Shown here: positions 29,025 to 39,258 of the stretch, piece by piece
Position numbering within the stretch: the stretch's first letter is position 1
How the letters are laid out: the number at the start of each line of letters is the position of its first letter
DNA from: Paenibacillus aurantius
Lineage (GTDB): Bacteria; Bacillota; Bacilli; Paenibacillales; NBRC-103111
DNA: 64,000 nt
Reading direction: 5' to 3'
Assembly: GCF_032268605.1 (NCBI RefSeq)
Contig: NZ_CP130318.1
Location: 2,700,001 to 2,764,000, forward strand
Translations under genes and position numbers: made by a program
The notes under the pieces: model-generated
Seen by the model: only the letters and a program-made list of their open reading frames with translations
The model's database searches: none
Told to the model about the DNA's origin: nothing

Positions 29025-29337
29025 TCATAAATTTTTCTCCAACCTGGGTCTTGCCATGCGGGCGGGAAAGCTGGTTACCGGCGATACCGGTGTTCTGGAT
29101 GCCATCCGCAGCGGGGAAGCCAAGCTGGTGATTATGGCTTTGGACGCTTCTCCCAACGCACAGAAGAAGTACCGGGACAAATGCGCTCACTACGAGGTCC
29201 CCTTAACGGAGTTTGGGACCCGGGACCAGCTGGGAGCCGGAATCGGCAAGGCGGAACGAGTGGTGATCGCCGTCATCGACGCCGGATTCGCACAGATGCT
29301 TGTCAGGAGCCAGGGAAAACCTGCGGAGGTGGAATGA
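29014..29337 (+). CDS. ylxQ: YlxQ, L7Ae-family RNA-binding protein
   Basis: A 107-residue member of the L7Ae/L30e family, which binds kink-turn RNA. Blocks [38 protein letters not shown] and [19 protein letters not shown] are typical. The precise role in Firmicutes is not settled; it travels with nusA-infB. ATG 29014 and ATG 29017 are both possible starts; both overlap the ylxR end. Coupled to infB, whose TTG starts one base after the ylxQ stop. Confidence 0.92.
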   Translation: MMNNHKFFSNLGLAMRAGKLVTGDTGVLDAIRSGEAKLVIMALDASPNAQKKYRDKCAHYEVPLTEFGTRDQLGAGIGKAERVVIAVIDAGFAQMLVRSQGKPAEVE

Positions 29338-29338
29338 T

Positions 29339-32017
29339 TTGAGTAAACAAGATAACAAGGATAAACTTAGGGTTTATGAATACGCCAAAAATTTAAATAT
29401 GAGCAGCAAAGAAATTATCACCATTCTAAAACGACTAAACATCTCGGTTAATAACCACATGAGTGTGATGGAAAATGAGGCGGTGGATGCAGTGGAAAAG
29501 TTTTTTCGCGATGTAAAGGCCAATGCGGCGGCCAAACGCGCTAACGAAGGTTCGGCTTCGGTAGCTTCGGCGCCTGCCAAGTCCCAGCAGCCGAAGGTTC
29601 AAACGGCAGGATCGGGCAACCGCCCGGCAGGGCAAGCAGGCGGCCAAGGCCAAGGCCAAGGAGGCCAGCAGCGCACCCAGCAGGGAGGAAGCGGCCAGCA
29701 GCGTTCGGGCCAAGGGGGCGGATCGTCCCAGCAGCGCCCAGGCGGGCAGTCGCAGCAAAGATCAGGCGGCGGACAAGGGCAATCTCGTCCGTATAACAAC
29801 AGCGGCGGGCCTAACCGCACCGGCGGTCAAGGCGGCGGAGGCAATCGTCCGTCCGGCGGCGGGTTCTCAAGCGGCGGAAGCCGGGACCAGCGTTCCGGTC
29901 AAGGCCAAGGCCAAGGCGGGCAACGGCCTCAAGCCGGCGGAGCGAGCCGTCCGGCGGCAAGCTCTGCCCAGCCGGCGACACGCACACCGGAACAGCGGAA
30001 GTCCCACGATAACCGCGGGGGACAGCAGGGCAATCAGAGAGTTTCCGAGGGCCGTCCGAACCGCAATGCGGTCGTTCCTGGCGTGGACGCCATGGATGTA
30101 AAGGCGAACGAAGGAGTGGCCAGCAAGCGTACGAAGCCGAACGGCCGGCGTTTTGATGACAACCGTTCGGGAGGAAACCGCGGAGGCCAAGGTCGAGGCG
30201 GCAACCGTTATGGACAGCGGGGAAGACAGCAGCAGCCTCAAGTCCGTAAAGAGAAGATCGACAATACGCCTAAGAAGATCATCGTCCGCGGTGCCATGAC
30301 CGTCGGCGAGCTGACTAAACTGCTTCACAAAGATGTTTCGGAGGTTATCAAGAAGCTTCTGACTCTTGGCGTCATGGCCACGATCAACCAGGAGCTTGAC
30401 CTGGATACGATCCAGCTGATCGCGACGGAATTCGGGGTGGATGTCGAGATCAAGATCCGTGTGGATGAAGAGAACTTCGAGCTGATCGAGGAGAAGGACC
30501 AAGAAGAAGATCTGATGGAGCGTCCTCCGGTTGTTACCATTATGGGTCACGTCGACCACGGGAAGACGACGCTGCTGGACGCCATCCGTTCGACCAGCGT
30601 GACCGAAGGGGAAGCCGGCGGGATTACCCAGCACATCGGAGCTTACCAGGTAGAAACGCACGGCAAGAAAATTACGTTCCTAGATACTCCGGGTCACGAA
30701 GCGTTCACTTCGATGCGTGCCCGCGGCGCGCAGGTTACGGACATTACGATTCTTGTGGTGGCGGCCGATGACGGTGTCATGCCGCAGACGGTGGAAGCCA
30801 TCAACCATGCGAAGGCAGCCAATGTGCCGATTATTGTGGCTGTAAACAAAATCGATAAGCCGGGTGCCAACCCGGACAAAATAAAGCAAGAGCTTACCGA
30901 GTATCAACTGGTTCCGGAAGAGTGGGGCGGCGATACGATCTTCGTTAATCTCTCGGCTAAGCAGCGCACGAACCTGGATCAGCTTCTTGAAATGATCCTT
31001 CTCGTCTCCGAGGTTCAGGAGTTTAAAGCGAACCCGGATAAGAGAGCCCGCGGTACGGTGCTCGAAGCCGAGCTGGATAAAGGGAAAGGTCCTGTGGCCC
31101 GCGTGCTCATTCAGCACGGAACGCTCCGCGTCGGGGACAGCTTTATTGCCGGTGTCTGCTTCGGCCGTGTCCGCGCCATGGTCAACGACAAGGGCAAGCG
31201 CCTGAAGGAAGCCGGTCCTTCTACTCCGGTCGAAATCACCGGTCTTACCGAGGTTCCGCAGGCGGGGGATCCGTTCCTTGCCTATGAAGACGAGCGCAAA
31301 GCAAGAGACATCGCCGAGAAGCGGGCGTCTACCCTTCGTCAGTCTGAGATGGGAGCGAATACCCGCGTAACCTTGGATGATTTGCATAAGTACATCCAGG
31401 AAGGCGAAATGAAGGACCTCAACGTTATCATCAAAGGGGACGTACAAGGATCCGTCGGAGCCTTGAAAGGATCGCTTGAGAAGATTGAAGTGGAAGGCGT
31501 CCGGGTAAAGATCATTCATACCGGAGTAGGAGCCATTACCGAGTCCGATATCAGCTTGGCATCGGCTTCGAACGCCATCGTCATCGGGTTCAACGTTCGT
31601 CCGGAGCCTATGGCCAAAGTACAGGCCGATCAGGAGAAAGTGGATATCCGCCTCCATCGCGTCATTTACAGCGTAATCGAGGAAATCGAGCAGGCCATGA
31701 AGGGAATGCTGGATCCGGTCTTCAAGGAGAGTGTCATCGGGCACGCCGAAGTGCGGAACACATTCAAAATTTCCAAGGTCGGGACCATCGCAGGCTGTAT
31801 GGTTATAGACGGGAAGATTACCCGGTCGGCAGAGGTTCGCTTGGTACGCGGCGGGATTGTTGTTTTCGAAGGCAAGATCGATTCCCTGAAGCGGTTTAAG
31901 GATGACGCCAAAGAAGTGGCACAGGGCTACGAGTGCGGTATTACCCTCGAACGTTACAATGATCTGAAGGAAGGCGACATCATTGAAGCCTTCGTAATGG
32001 AAACCGTTGAGAGGTGA
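29339..32017 (+). CDS. infB: Translation initiation factor IF-2
   Basis: IF-2 is the GTPase that brings initiator tRNA to the ribosome. The 892 residues comprise an N-terminal domain ([24 protein letters not shown]), a long glycine/glutamine-rich low-complexity region (about 75-300), a second N domain, and the G domain with G1 GHVDHGKT (about 403-410), DTPGHEAF and NKIDK, then C-terminal domains. TTG 29339 follows GGAGGTGG and gives MSKQDNK; a longer frame from 29300 would read through the ylxQ end and is rejected. The linker is unusually GQGQGG-rich. Confidence 0.97.
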   Translation: MSKQDNKDKLRVYEYAKNLNMSSKEIITILKRLNISVNNHMSVMENEAVDAVEKFFRDVKANAAAKRANEGSASVASAPAKSQQPKVQTAGSGNRPAGQAGGQGQGQGGQQRTQQGGSGQQRSGQGGGSSQQRPGGQSQQRSGGGQGQSRPYNNSGGPNRTGGQGGGGNRPSGGGFSSGGSRDQRSGQGQGQGGQRPQAGGASRPAASSAQPATRTPEQRKSHDNRGGQQGNQRVSEGRPNRNAVVPGVDAMDVKANEGVASKRTKPNGRRFDDNRSGGNRGGQGRGGNRYGQRGRQQQPQVRKEKIDNTPKKIIVRGAMTVGELTKLLHKDVSEVIKKLLTLGVMATINQELDLDTIQLIATEFGVDVEIKIRVDEENFELIEEKDQEEDLMERPPVVTIMGHVDHGKTTLLDAIRSTSVTEGEAGGITQHIGAYQVETHGKKITFLDTPGHEAFTSMRARGAQVTDITILVVAADDGVMPQTVEAINHAKAANVPIIVAVNKIDKPGANPDKIKQELTEYQLVPEEWGGDTIFVNLSAKQRTNLDQLLEMILLVSEVQEFKANPDKRARGTVLEAELDKGKGPVARVLIQHGTLRVGDSFIAGVCFGRVRAMVNDKGKRLKEAGPSTPVEITGLTEVPQAGDPFLAYEDERKARDIAEKRASTLRQSEMGANTRVTLDDLHKYIQEGEMKDLNVIIKGDVQGSVGALKGSLEKIEVEGVRVKIIHTGVGAITESDISLASASNAIVIGFNVRPEPMAKVQADQEKVDIRLHRVIYSVIEEIEQAMKGMLDPVFKESVIGHAEVRNTFKISKVGTIAGCMVIDGKITRSAEVRLVRGGIVVFEGKIDSLKRFKDDAKEVAQGYECGITLERYNDLKEGDIIEAFVMETVER

Positions 32018-32023
32018 TCTAGT

Positions 32024-32380
32024 ATGGCTAAGGTTCGAACAGGCCGAGTGGGAGAACAGATCAAGAAAGAATTGAGCCTTATCATCCAGACGGAATTCAA
32101 GGATCCCCGAATCGGATTCCTGACGATTACCGGGGTGGAGGTAACGAACGATCTTTCGCAGGCTAAGGTTTACCTTAGCGTGCTGGGATCGGAGGAACAG
32201 AAGGAAGAAACCTTAAAGGCGCTCGCAAGGGGAACCGGGTTTATCCGCTCGGAGCTCGGAAAACGAATCCGGCTTCGGGTGGTTCCGAAGCTTCTCTGGA
32301 AATTCGATACTTCCATTGAGTATGGAAGCCGGATCGAAGGGCTCCTCGGGCAGCTTAACGACGGGAAGACCGATCTATGA
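32024..32380 (+). CDS. rbfA: Ribosome-binding factor A
   Basis: RbfA is a late 30S assembly and cold-adaptation factor. The 118 residues carry the typical N-terminal pattern [17 protein letters not shown], then [29 protein letters not shown], and [33 protein letters not shown] precedes ATG 32024. It follows infB by six bases and overlaps nrnA by four. Confidence 0.96.
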   Translation: MAKVRTGRVGEQIKKELSLIIQTEFKDPRIGFLTITGVEVTNDLSQAKVYLSVLGSEEQKEETLKALARGTGFIRSELGKRIRLRVVPKLLWKFDTSIEYGSRIEGLLGQLNDGKTDL

Positions 32381-33369
32381 AGCCGGAGAGGCCTTCTTAC
32401 GACTGGCAGCTGCAGGAAGCCAAGCGCTTCCTGGAGGAGCAGGATGATTTTCTCGTGGTGGCCCACATAAATCCGGATGGAGACGCCATTAGCTCGACCC
32501 TGGCCGTCGGCTGGATGCTCAAGCAATTGGGCAAGCGTTTTGTCATGGTAAACGAGGGCAAGTCTCCGGATAAGTTTGATTATTTGTGGGGAAACAGCGA
32601 TATTGCGGATTTCTCCGTTATCGAACGGAAGCCAGACTTCCAGCATGTGATCAGCGTGGATTGTGCCGATTATTCACGGATTGGTCAGGTTTCCTCGATC
32701 TTCGGGGAGGCCCCCTCTCTATTGAATATCGATCATCATCCCACGAACGACTATTTCGGTACCGTTCAGCTGATCCGGCCGGATGCTGCCGCTACGGTTG
32801 AAATTCTGTATGAGTTGGCCGTCGTTCTCGGCATCCGCTGGGAGGAAGAGCTTGCTTCTTGTATTTACACAGGACTATTGACCGATACAGGCGGATTCCG
32901 GTATTCCAACACGACTCCGAATGTCATGAGGATTGCTTCCGAGATGCTGGGCTACGGCGTTAAGGGCAGCGTACTGGCGGAACATTTGCTCGAGCGGATG
33001 ACCCGCAGCCACGTAGCCCTTCTCCGCAAAGCCCTTGCTCAGCTTTCCTTCTCGCACGAAGGGAAGATTGCTTGGATAGCGGTCTCGGCCCAGGACATTG
33101 CTGAAGCGGGAGCGTCCAATGAAGATTTGGAAGGGATTGTCAACTACCCCCGCAATATTGAAGGGGTAGAAGTGGGCATCCTCGTTAAGGAAGGGGAGGG
33201 CGGCCGGTTCAAAGCCAGTCTCCGCTCGGCCGGAAAGGTGAATGTGGCTGAAATAGCCCAACGTTTTGGCGGCGGAGGACATGTCCGCGCGGCAGGCTGC
33301 TCCTTCGAAGGAACCATCGAGTCTGTTCTGGACAAGATCGTAAAGGAAGTAGGGAAGGCACTCGTATGA
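32377..33369 (+). CDS. nrnA: DHH/DHHA1 phosphoesterase NrnA
   Basis: NrnA degrades very short RNA oligomers and 3'-phosphoadenosine 5'-phosphate. The 330 residues show the DHH motifs [11 protein letters not shown] (about residue 30), VDCADY, and [11 protein letters not shown] (about 110), and the DHHA1 C-terminal motif [11 protein letters not shown] (about 298-308). ATG 32377 overlaps the rbfA stop (ATGA), and its own stop overlaps truB by four bases. The gene lies inside the translation operon rather than next to another nuclease. Confidence 0.93.
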   Translation: MKPERPSYDWQLQEAKRFLEEQDDFLVVAHINPDGDAISSTLAVGWMLKQLGKRFVMVNEGKSPDKFDYLWGNSDIADFSVIERKPDFQHVISVDCADYSRIGQVSSIFGEAPSLLNIDHHPTNDYFGTVQLIRPDAAATVEILYELAVVLGIRWEEELASCIYTGLLTDTGGFRYSNTTPNVMRIASEMLGYGVKGSVLAEHLLERMTRSHVALLRKALAQLSFSHEGKIAWIAVSAQDIAEAGASNEDLEGIVNYPRNIEGVEVGILVKEGEGGRFKASLRSAGKVNVAEIAQRFGGGGHVRAAGCSFEGTIESVLDKIVKEVGKALV

Positions 33370-34277
33370 CGCTTGAAGGAGTTTTGCCGGTATGGAAGCC
33401 CGTTGATTTCACCTCCCATGACGTGGTCGCCAAGGTGAGGAGAATGACGCGGATTAAAAGAATCGGCCATACGGGGACACTGGATCCGAAAGTAACCGGT
33501 GTCCTTCCTCTTTGTATTGGCCGGGCAACCCGGGTGGTCGAATATATCCAAGAGCTCCCGAAGGAATATGAAGCAGAGCTCACTATTGGATATGCGACGG
33601 ATACGGAAGATGCAACCGGAGCCATCACGGAGCAGGTCGAAAGCGTCTCGCTCACCGAGAATCAGGTGGAAGACGCGGTGAAAGCCTTCGTGGGGGTGAT
33701 CGACCAGGTTCCTCCTATGTATTCCGCCGTTAAGGTCGACGGGCGCCGGCTGTACGAGCTCGCTAGAGAAGGCAAGGAGATTGAGCGTAAGTCGCGGAAG
33801 GTCGAGATCTACAAGCTCGACATTATCCTTCTTGCCTTGGACGAGCCTTATCCCCGCGTTCGTTTCCGGGTTCTCTGTTCCAAAGGAACCTATATCCGCA
33901 CCTTATGTGCCGACATCGGCAAGGCGCTCGGCTATCCGGCGGTCATGTCCGCGCTGGTCCGCACGTCGACCGGTTCGATGACGAGGGAGCAGTGCCTCAC
34001 GCTGGAGGAGATCCAGGCTTTAGCGGAGAGCGGGAGGCTGCAGGAGAGATTAATTCCGGCCGATCAGGCCGTGTCATATCTCCCTAAGCTGACTTTGATT
34101 GAATCGGATTCGGCCAAGGCTCTGCAGGGACGTAAGCTGCACTTGACTCTCTCCCATGAGGGGGGTGCCGGCGAAGCGGGATTGTACCGGGTCTACTCGG
34201 AAAAAGGTCCTTTTCTAGGTATCTTTCAGTGGGAAGACAAGGACCGGCAGCTAAGCCCGGTTAAAGTTTTTAATTAA
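33366..34277 (+). CDS. truB: tRNA pseudouridine-55 synthase
   Basis: TruB makes pseudouridine at position 55 of the T-loop of tRNA. The 303 residues contain KPVDFTSHDVVAKVRR, the catalytic GTLDPKVTGVLPL with the nucleophilic Asp, the KEYEAELTIGYATDTEDATG block and SKGTYIRTLCADIG. ATG 33366 overlaps the nrnA stop. It ends 39 bases before ribF. Confidence 0.96.
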   Translation: MTLEGVLPVWKPVDFTSHDVVAKVRRMTRIKRIGHTGTLDPKVTGVLPLCIGRATRVVEYIQELPKEYEAELTIGYATDTEDATGAITEQVESVSLTENQVEDAVKAFVGVIDQVPPMYSAVKVDGRRLYELAREGKEIERKSRKVEIYKLDIILLALDEPYPRVRFRVLCSKGTYIRTLCADIGKALGYPAVMSALVRTSTGSMTREQCLTLEEIQALAESGRLQERLIPADQAVSYLPKLTLIESDSAKALQGRKLHLTLSHEGGAGEAGLYRVYSEKGPFLGIFQWEDKDRQLSPVKVFN

Positions 34278-34316
34278 CGGTCCGTCAGGATTGGTTAAGG
34301 ATTGGTGAACCGCAGC

Positions 34317-35258
34317 ATGCAGGTTTTTGAACTGAACTATCCATGCCTGCTCCCCCAGCCGGGGATGCCGGCCGCCCAAGTGATGGCCATCGGCGACTTC
34401 GACGGCGTCCACCGGGGGCATCGCGAAGTCATCGGACGTGCCTTGGAGACCGCAAGGAAGCTGGGGATTCCGGCGTCCATTATGACTTTTCATCCTCACC
34501 CGAGGGAAATTCTCGGACAGGATAAATACCGCAGCATTCTCACCCCGCTGCCGGAAAAGCTGGAAATCTTCCGGGAGCTCGGGGTGCAGTATGCTTATGT
34601 GGTTTCCTTCAACGAACCCTTCTCGAGATTGAGCCCCCAGCAGTTTATTTCCGATATTCTGCTTGGGATCGGCCTGGAGTCGGTAATCGTCGGGTTTGAT
34701 TTCTCTTTTGGCTATCAAGGCCGGGGGACGCCCGACACCCTCGCCCAAGAGGGCCATGGGCAATTTGCCGTTGAGATTGTGCGCCCCTATCAGATGGATG
34801 ATCATAAAGTCAGCAGCACTTATATCCGGGAGAGTCTTCAGGAAGGCAAGGTGGACCAAGCCGCCCGTCTGCTCGGACGTCCGTACTCCATCCAGGGGAC
34901 GGTCGTTCACGGGGAGGCCCGGGGACGGACCATCGGTTTTCCGACCGCGAACCTGGAGACGGACTGGCGTTACGTTCTGCCGGCCAACGGGGTGTACGCC
35001 ATTAAAGCCTATGTCCGCGGACAAGCCTATAAAGGCGTCATGAATATAGGGGTGAAGCCGACCTTTGCCACCGGTGAGCTTACTCCGTCGCTTGAAGCAC
35101 ATTTGTTCGATTTCCAGGAATCCATCTATGGGGAAATGGTCCGGGTGGAGTTTATCCGTCACCTGCGCCCTGAAATCAAGTTCGGTTCGGTGAACGAATT
35201 GGTGGAGCAGATTCATAGGGATGCCGCACAGGCACGAGAGCTTCTGCAGGACTTTTGA
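34317..35258 (+). CDS. ribF: Bifunctional riboflavin kinase / FAD synthetase
   Basis: RibF converts riboflavin to FMN and FAD. The 313-residue protein has an N-terminal nucleotidyltransferase domain ([33 protein letters not shown]) and a C-terminal riboflavin kinase domain ([30 protein letters not shown]). TTG 34302 is an upstream alternative, but ATG 34317 gives the usual family length (316 in B. subtilis) and has GGTGA upstream. The truB-ribF-rpsO-pnp order is conserved in Bacillus. Confidence 0.94.
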   Translation: MQVFELNYPCLLPQPGMPAAQVMAIGDFDGVHRGHREVIGRALETARKLGIPASIMTFHPHPREILGQDKYRSILTPLPEKLEIFRELGVQYAYVVSFNEPFSRLSPQQFISDILLGIGLESVIVGFDFSFGYQGRGTPDTLAQEGHGQFAVEIVRPYQMDDHKVSSTYIRESLQEGKVDQAARLLGRPYSIQGTVVHGEARGRTIGFPTANLETDWRYVLPANGVYAIKAYVRGQAYKGVMNIGVKPTFATGELTPSLEAHLFDFQESIYGEMVRVEFIRHLRPEIKFGSVNELVEQIHRDAAQARELLQDF

Positions 35259-35266
35259 AGAAACAT

Positions 35267-35295
35267 TTACTTTCCTTCCACGGATGTGGTATACT
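35267..35295 (+). promoter_or_regulatory. Sigma-A-type promoter for rpsO
   Basis: TTACTT at 35267-35272 and TATACT at 35290-35295 are 17 bases apart, with TG at 35287-35288 as an extended -10. It lies just after the ribF stop. Confidence 0.7.
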
Positions 35296-35299
35296 GACT

Positions 35300-35388
35300 A
35301 TCGGCAACAAAGAACCACGACATGGAGATTCGCCTCACCAGCGGTTTCTGGGTTGTTGGGGATCCAACACGTAAAGGAGGTGAACAGG
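35300..35388 (+). promoter_or_regulatory. rpsO: rpsO leader, candidate S15 autoregulation site
   Basis: About 85 bases lie between the predicted transcription start and the rpsO ATG. AACC near 35311-35314 and GGTT near 35342-35345 can pair, and the GGGTTGTTGG near 35350-35359 can pair with CAACA sequences upstream or downstream. S15 is known to repress its own mRNA in several bacteria with different leader folds; this fold is inferred, not matched to a model. Confidence 0.4.
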
Positions 35389-35658
35389 ATGGCACTTACC
35401 CAAGAGCGTAAGCAGCAGTTGATTTCGGAGCACAAGGTCCACGAAACGGATACCGGGTCCCCCGAAGTTCAAGTGGCTATCCTAACGGAAAACATCGTTA
35501 ACCTTACCCAGCATTTGCGCGAGCACAAGAAAGATCATCATTCCCGCCGCGGATTGCTTAAGATGGTAGGACAACGCCGTAAATTGCTGACATACCTGAA
35601 GAACAACGATGTCAGACGTTACAGCGCACTGATCGAAAAACTCGGCCTTCGCCGATAA
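35389..35658 (+). CDS. rpsO: 30S ribosomal protein S15
   Basis: S15 is a primary binding protein of the 16S central domain. The 89 residues are a full-length S15: [34 protein letters not shown] and [25 protein letters not shown] 35389 follows AAAGGAGGTGA at 35373-35383; a longer open frame from 35221 runs back into ribF and is rejected. A terminator follows. Confidence 0.98.
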   Translation: MALTQERKQQLISEHKVHETDTGSPEVQVAILTENIVNLTQHLREHKKDHHSRRGLLKMVGQRRKLLTYLKNNDVRRYSALIEKLGLRR

Positions 35659-35673
35659 GCCGAATTCAAAGGG

Positions 35674-35735
35674 AAAAGCAACCGTTGATCCGACGTGCCG
35701 GTTATGCGCACGGACGGCAGGGTTGCTTTTTCTCA
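35674..35735 (+). terminator. Terminator after rpsO
   Basis: AAAAGCAACC at 35674-35683 pairs with GGTTGCTTTT at 35721-35730, followed by TCTC. The 37-base interior can form a second small stem (CCGACGTGC against GCGCACGG). Shape is that of an intrinsic terminator with a branched head. Confidence 0.8.
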
Positions 35736-35825
35736 TAGATTCCGGGTTTATATAAGGAAAGAAGAAGGAAATAATGACTTCTATGCCGAAGGATAGGTAG
35801 GATGATTCCAGACCAGGAGGGTGTT

Positions 35826-37934
35826 ATGGAGAAAAAGATACAGATAGATTTGGGCGGGCGCCCGCTCGTTTTGGAAACGGGGCGTCTTGCCAAGCAGGCC
35901 AATGCGGCCGTCATGGTGCGATATGGAGACACGGCTGTTCTTTGTACAGTAACCGCCTCCACGGAGCCGAAGGACCTCGATTTCTTTCCGCTGACGGTGA
36001 ATTATGAAGAGCGTCTGTATGCCGTCGGGAAAATTCCCGGAGGCTATGTGAAAAGGGAAGGCCGTCCGACCCAGAAAGCCATTCTGGCAAGCCGGTTGAC
36101 CGACCGTCCGATCCGCCCTCTGTTCCCGGAAGGATTCCGGAATGATGTGCAGATCGTCAATATCGTCATGAGCGTAGAGCAGGATTGCTCGCCGGAAATT
36201 GCCGCGATGATCGGAACCTCTGCGGCGCTCAGCATCTCCGATGTTCCGTTTAACGGTCCGATCGGCGGTGTGGTGGTGGGCCGCGTGGACGGTCAGTTCG
36301 TGATCAATCCGACGGTCGAGCAGGCCGACAAGAGCGAGCTTTATCTCGTCGTGTCCGGAACGAAGGATGCCATCATGATGGTTGAGGCGGAAGCCCACGA
36401 GGTTCCCGAAGAAATTATGCTGGAAGCCATTATGTTCGGCCATGAAGAAATCAAGAAGATTGTAGCCGCTATTGAGGAGCTTACCGCAGAAGTCGGAAAG
36501 ACGAAGATGGCAGTGAAGCTCCATACGGTCGACGAAGAAGTGAACCGGCTGGTGCGCCAGTATGCTAAAGACCGGCTGGTTCAAGCCGTGAGCATCGGCG
36601 AGAAGCACGCCCGTCAAGATGCTATCGATCTGATCAATGACGACACCATCACCCATTTCAACGAAGTCTATGTGGACGAACCGGACAAGCTTGGCGATGT
36701 CAAGGAAGTCTTGTACGATATCGTGAAGGAAGAAGTCCGCCGCCTGATCACGCATGACAAAATCCGTCCGGACGGCCGGGCCTTGGACGAAATCCGTCCG
36801 ATCGAATGCGATACGGGCATTCTGCCGCGCACGCATGGAACGGGGCTGTTCACCCGGGGTCAGACGCAAGCCTTGAGCGTATGTACCCTTGGAGCCTTGG
36901 GAGATGTTCAGATTCTCGACGGCTTGGACCTGGAAGAAACCAAGCGGTTTATGCATCACTACAACTTCCCTCCGTTCAGCGTAGGGGAAGCCCGTCCGCT
37001 TCGGGCACCGGGCCGCCGCGAAATCGGTCACGGAGCACTAGGGGAACGCGCTCTGCAGATGGTACTGCCTCCCGAAAGCGAGTTCCCGTATACCATCCGT
37101 GTCGTTTCGGAAGTGCTGGAATCGAACGGCTCGACCTCCCAAGCGAGTATCTGTGCCGGTACGATGGCCTTGATGGATGCTGGAGTTCCCATTAAAGCTC
37201 CGGTGGCTGGCGTAGCCATGGGTCTGATTAAGGACGGCGAGCATGTTTCCATTCTGACGGACATTCAAGGAATGGAAGACCATCTCGGCGATATGGACTT
37301 TAAGGTGGCCGGAACGGCCAAAGGCGTGACAGCCATTCAGATGGACATCAAGATCGAAGGGATCGACCGGGCGATTTTGTCCGAAGCCCTTACACAGGCG
37401 AAAGAAGGCCGCATGTTCATCCTGAACAAAATGGTCGCTCACATCAGCGAGCCGAAGAAAGAACTGTCTCCTTACGCTCCCAAAATTACGATCATGCAGA
37501 TTCATCCGGATAAGATCCGCGATGTTATCGGAGCCGGCGGAAAGATCATCAACAAGATCATTGAAGAAACCGGCGTAAAGATCGACATCGAGCAGGATGG
37601 AAAGGTGTATATCGCTTCTTCCAACCAGGCGATGAACGACAGAGCCAAGGAAATCATCGAAGGCATCGTCCGCGAAGTAGTCGTCGGGGAAGTTTACCTG
37701 GGGACGGTCAAGCGGGTGGAGAAATTCGGTGCTTTTGTTGAAGTGCTTCCAGGCAAGGAAGGCCTCGTTCACATTTCCCAGCTTTCGACCGAGCGGGTAG
37801 CAAAGGTGGAAGATGTGGTCAAGATCGGAGACAAGATCACCGTTAAGGTAACCGAGATCGATCAGCAGGGAAGGGTTAACCTGTCCCGCAAGGCTACATT
37901 GACCGCGGCTCCTCAAGCCCAGCCTCAGCAATAA
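35826..37934 (+). CDS. pnp: Polyribonucleotide nucleotidyltransferase (PNPase)
   Basis: PNPase is a 3'-5' phosphorolytic exoribonuclease. The 702 residues contain two RNase PH domains (about 10-230 and 310-540, the latter with [16 protein letters not shown] and the active-site region around [19 protein letters not shown]), a KH domain ([18 protein letters not shown], about 565) and an S1 domain ([26 protein letters not shown], about 625). ATG 35826 follows CAGGAGGGTG at 35815-35824; an ATG at 35802 is rejected. It follows rpsO as in most bacteria. Confidence 0.97.
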   Translation: MEKKIQIDLGGRPLVLETGRLAKQANAAVMVRYGDTAVLCTVTASTEPKDLDFFPLTVNYEERLYAVGKIPGGYVKREGRPTQKAILASRLTDRPIRPLFPEGFRNDVQIVNIVMSVEQDCSPEIAAMIGTSAALSISDVPFNGPIGGVVVGRVDGQFVINPTVEQADKSELYLVVSGTKDAIMMVEAEAHEVPEEIMLEAIMFGHEEIKKIVAAIEELTAEVGKTKMAVKLHTVDEEVNRLVRQYAKDRLVQAVSIGEKHARQDAIDLINDDTITHFNEVYVDEPDKLGDVKEVLYDIVKEEVRRLITHDKIRPDGRALDEIRPIECDTGILPRTHGTGLFTRGQTQALSVCTLGALGDVQILDGLDLEETKRFMHHYNFPPFSVGEARPLRAPGRREIGHGALGERALQMVLPPESEFPYTIRVVSEVLESNGSTSQASICAGTMALMDAGVPIKAPVAGVAMGLIKDGEHVSILTDIQGMEDHLGDMDFKVAGTAKGVTAIQMDIKIEGIDRAILSEALTQAKEGRMFILNKMVAHISEPKKELSPYAPKITIMQIHPDKIRDVIGAGGKIINKIIEETGVKIDIEQDGKVYIASSNQAMNDRAKEIIEGIVREVVVGEVYLGTVKRVEKFGAFVEVLPGKEGLVHISQLSTERVAKVEDVVKIGDKITVKVTEIDQQGRVNLSRKATLTAAPQAQPQQ

Positions 37935-37987
37935 AGCCGCCTTTTTCCGAATGGACGGCATTCCGCCGGATCCGCACCGGGAGAAAG

Positions 37988-38016
37988 TTGTTGCATCCAA
38001 CAAAATACGTTAGAAT
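37988..38016 (+). promoter_or_regulatory. Tentative promoter upstream of the ylxY-like gene
   Basis: TTGTTG at 37988-37993 and TAGAAT at 38011-38016 with a 17-base spacer. The following bases 38020-38046 form an imperfect hairpin (GAGCCAG/CTGTCTC) ending in six T residues that looks like a weak terminator for pnp, so one of the two calls may be wrong. The remaining gap to 38160 shows no other clear site. Confidence 0.35.
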
Positions 38017-38160
38017 AAAGAGCCAGAGCCCTTCTGTCTCTTTTTTCTTATGAAGCGGTAATCGGTTACTTCTCCCTCGCGTCTAAACTTGTCCAGGCCG
38101 GCATACCTTTATATCAAGCGGCTTGTCATGCAAGCCCCCTTTGAGTAAAGGAGACTGGAC

Positions 38161-39192
38161 ATGCAGCATAAATATATCGGCCTGGGTGCCCTGGTGGTGG
38201 CACTTCTCCTGTGGGGACTGGGGCCAGTCACGGGCATTGACCGTTATATCGAGACCATCCGGCATCCGTCCAGCCGGCCGGCCGATCCATGGAAGCAACT
38301 GGCCGCGTGGAAGACGGCCGTCCAGGGGGAAGGGCTGACGGAAGAAGAGTGGAAGGCCAGGATTGAGAAGGAAGCTCCGGCCCAGCGGATTGCTCCGATT
38401 AATGCCAAGGTCGATCGGATATGGAAGGCCATTCCCGGCTACAACGGGCGGGAAGTGGACAAGGAGCGCACGTTGGCCCTGACCCGGGATCTGCCGAAAG
38501 GAAGTCCGCTTCCTTTTGTTTACCGGGAGATCAAGCCGGAGGTCGGGCTGGAGGATTTGGGGCCGCAGCCGATCTATAAGGGCAACCCCAACAAGCCGAT
38601 GATCTCCTTGATGATCAATGTGGCCTGGGGCGATGAATATCTCGTTAAGATGCTCGATACCTTGAAGAAGGAGAATGTTCACGCCACCTTTTTCTTCGAC
38701 GGTACCTGGCTGAGCAAAAACCTGGAAACAGCCCGCCGAATCGGAGAACAGGGGCACGAGTTATCCAATCATGCCTATACGCATAAGAACATGAGCCAGC
38801 TGAGCAGGGCCAAAGCGGTGGAGGAAATCACCCGGACCGAGAAGCTTCTCGAACAGCTTGGCGTACATAATACGTTGTTTGCCCCTCCGTCAGGAGATTT
38901 TGATGCGGAAACGGTTAAGGTTGCCCATGAAATGAAGCTGAGGACCGTGCTGTGGACGCTGGATACCGTAGACTGGAAGAAACCCGAACCCTCGGCCGTC
39001 GTCAAGCGGATTACCTCCCAGCTGGAACCGGGCTCTCTCATTCTCATGCATCCTACCCACGCCTCGAGTGAGGCTCTTTCCTCCATCATTCAAGCGGCCA
39101 AAAGCCGCGGGCTCGTACTCGGTACGGTTAGCGAGCTGCTCTCGCCGGACCGAATCCCGGAGCTGGAGCCGAAAGAGGCACCGAAGAAGTAA
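38161..39192 (+). CDS. YlxY-family polysaccharide deacetylase, sporulation-associated
   Basis: The 343-residue protein has an N-terminal hydrophobic segment (about 5-22) and a NodB-type polysaccharide deacetylase domain from about residue 150. Its order after pnp and before an M16 peptidase is that of ylxY in B. subtilis. The first catalytic motif, normally TFDDG, reads MINVAWGDEY here, while the second motif NHAYTH with the metal-binding histidines is present, as are APPSGDFDAET and VLWTLDTVDW. The altered motif 1 is recalled as a feature of the YlxY group, so activity is uncertain. ATG 38161 follows AAAGGAGA. Confidence 0.85.
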   Translation: MQHKYIGLGALVVALLLWGLGPVTGIDRYIETIRHPSSRPADPWKQLAAWKTAVQGEGLTEEEWKARIEKEAPAQRIAPINAKVDRIWKAIPGYNGREVDKERTLALTRDLPKGSPLPFVYREIKPEVGLEDLGPQPIYKGNPNKPMISLMINVAWGDEYLVKMLDTLKKENVHATFFFDGTWLSKNLETARRIGEQGHELSNHAYTHKNMSQLSRAKAVEEITRTEKLLEQLGVHNTLFAPPSGDFDAETVKVAHEMKLRTVLWTLDTVDWKKPEPSAVVKRITSQLEPGSLILMHPTHASSEALSSIIQAAKSRGLVLGTVSELLSPDRIPELEPKEAPKK

Positions 39193-39258
39193 CCTTGCCG
39201 GCAGAAAGACACGGACCGGCAACCCAAATAAGCGAGTCAACTAGTGGGAGGAATCCTA

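Noticed and set aside
29640-29930. Tandem GGCCAAGG-type units considered as a DNA repeat array or CRISPR
   Set aside because: They are irregular and in frame within infB, encode the Gly/Gln linker, and lack spacer-repeat order.
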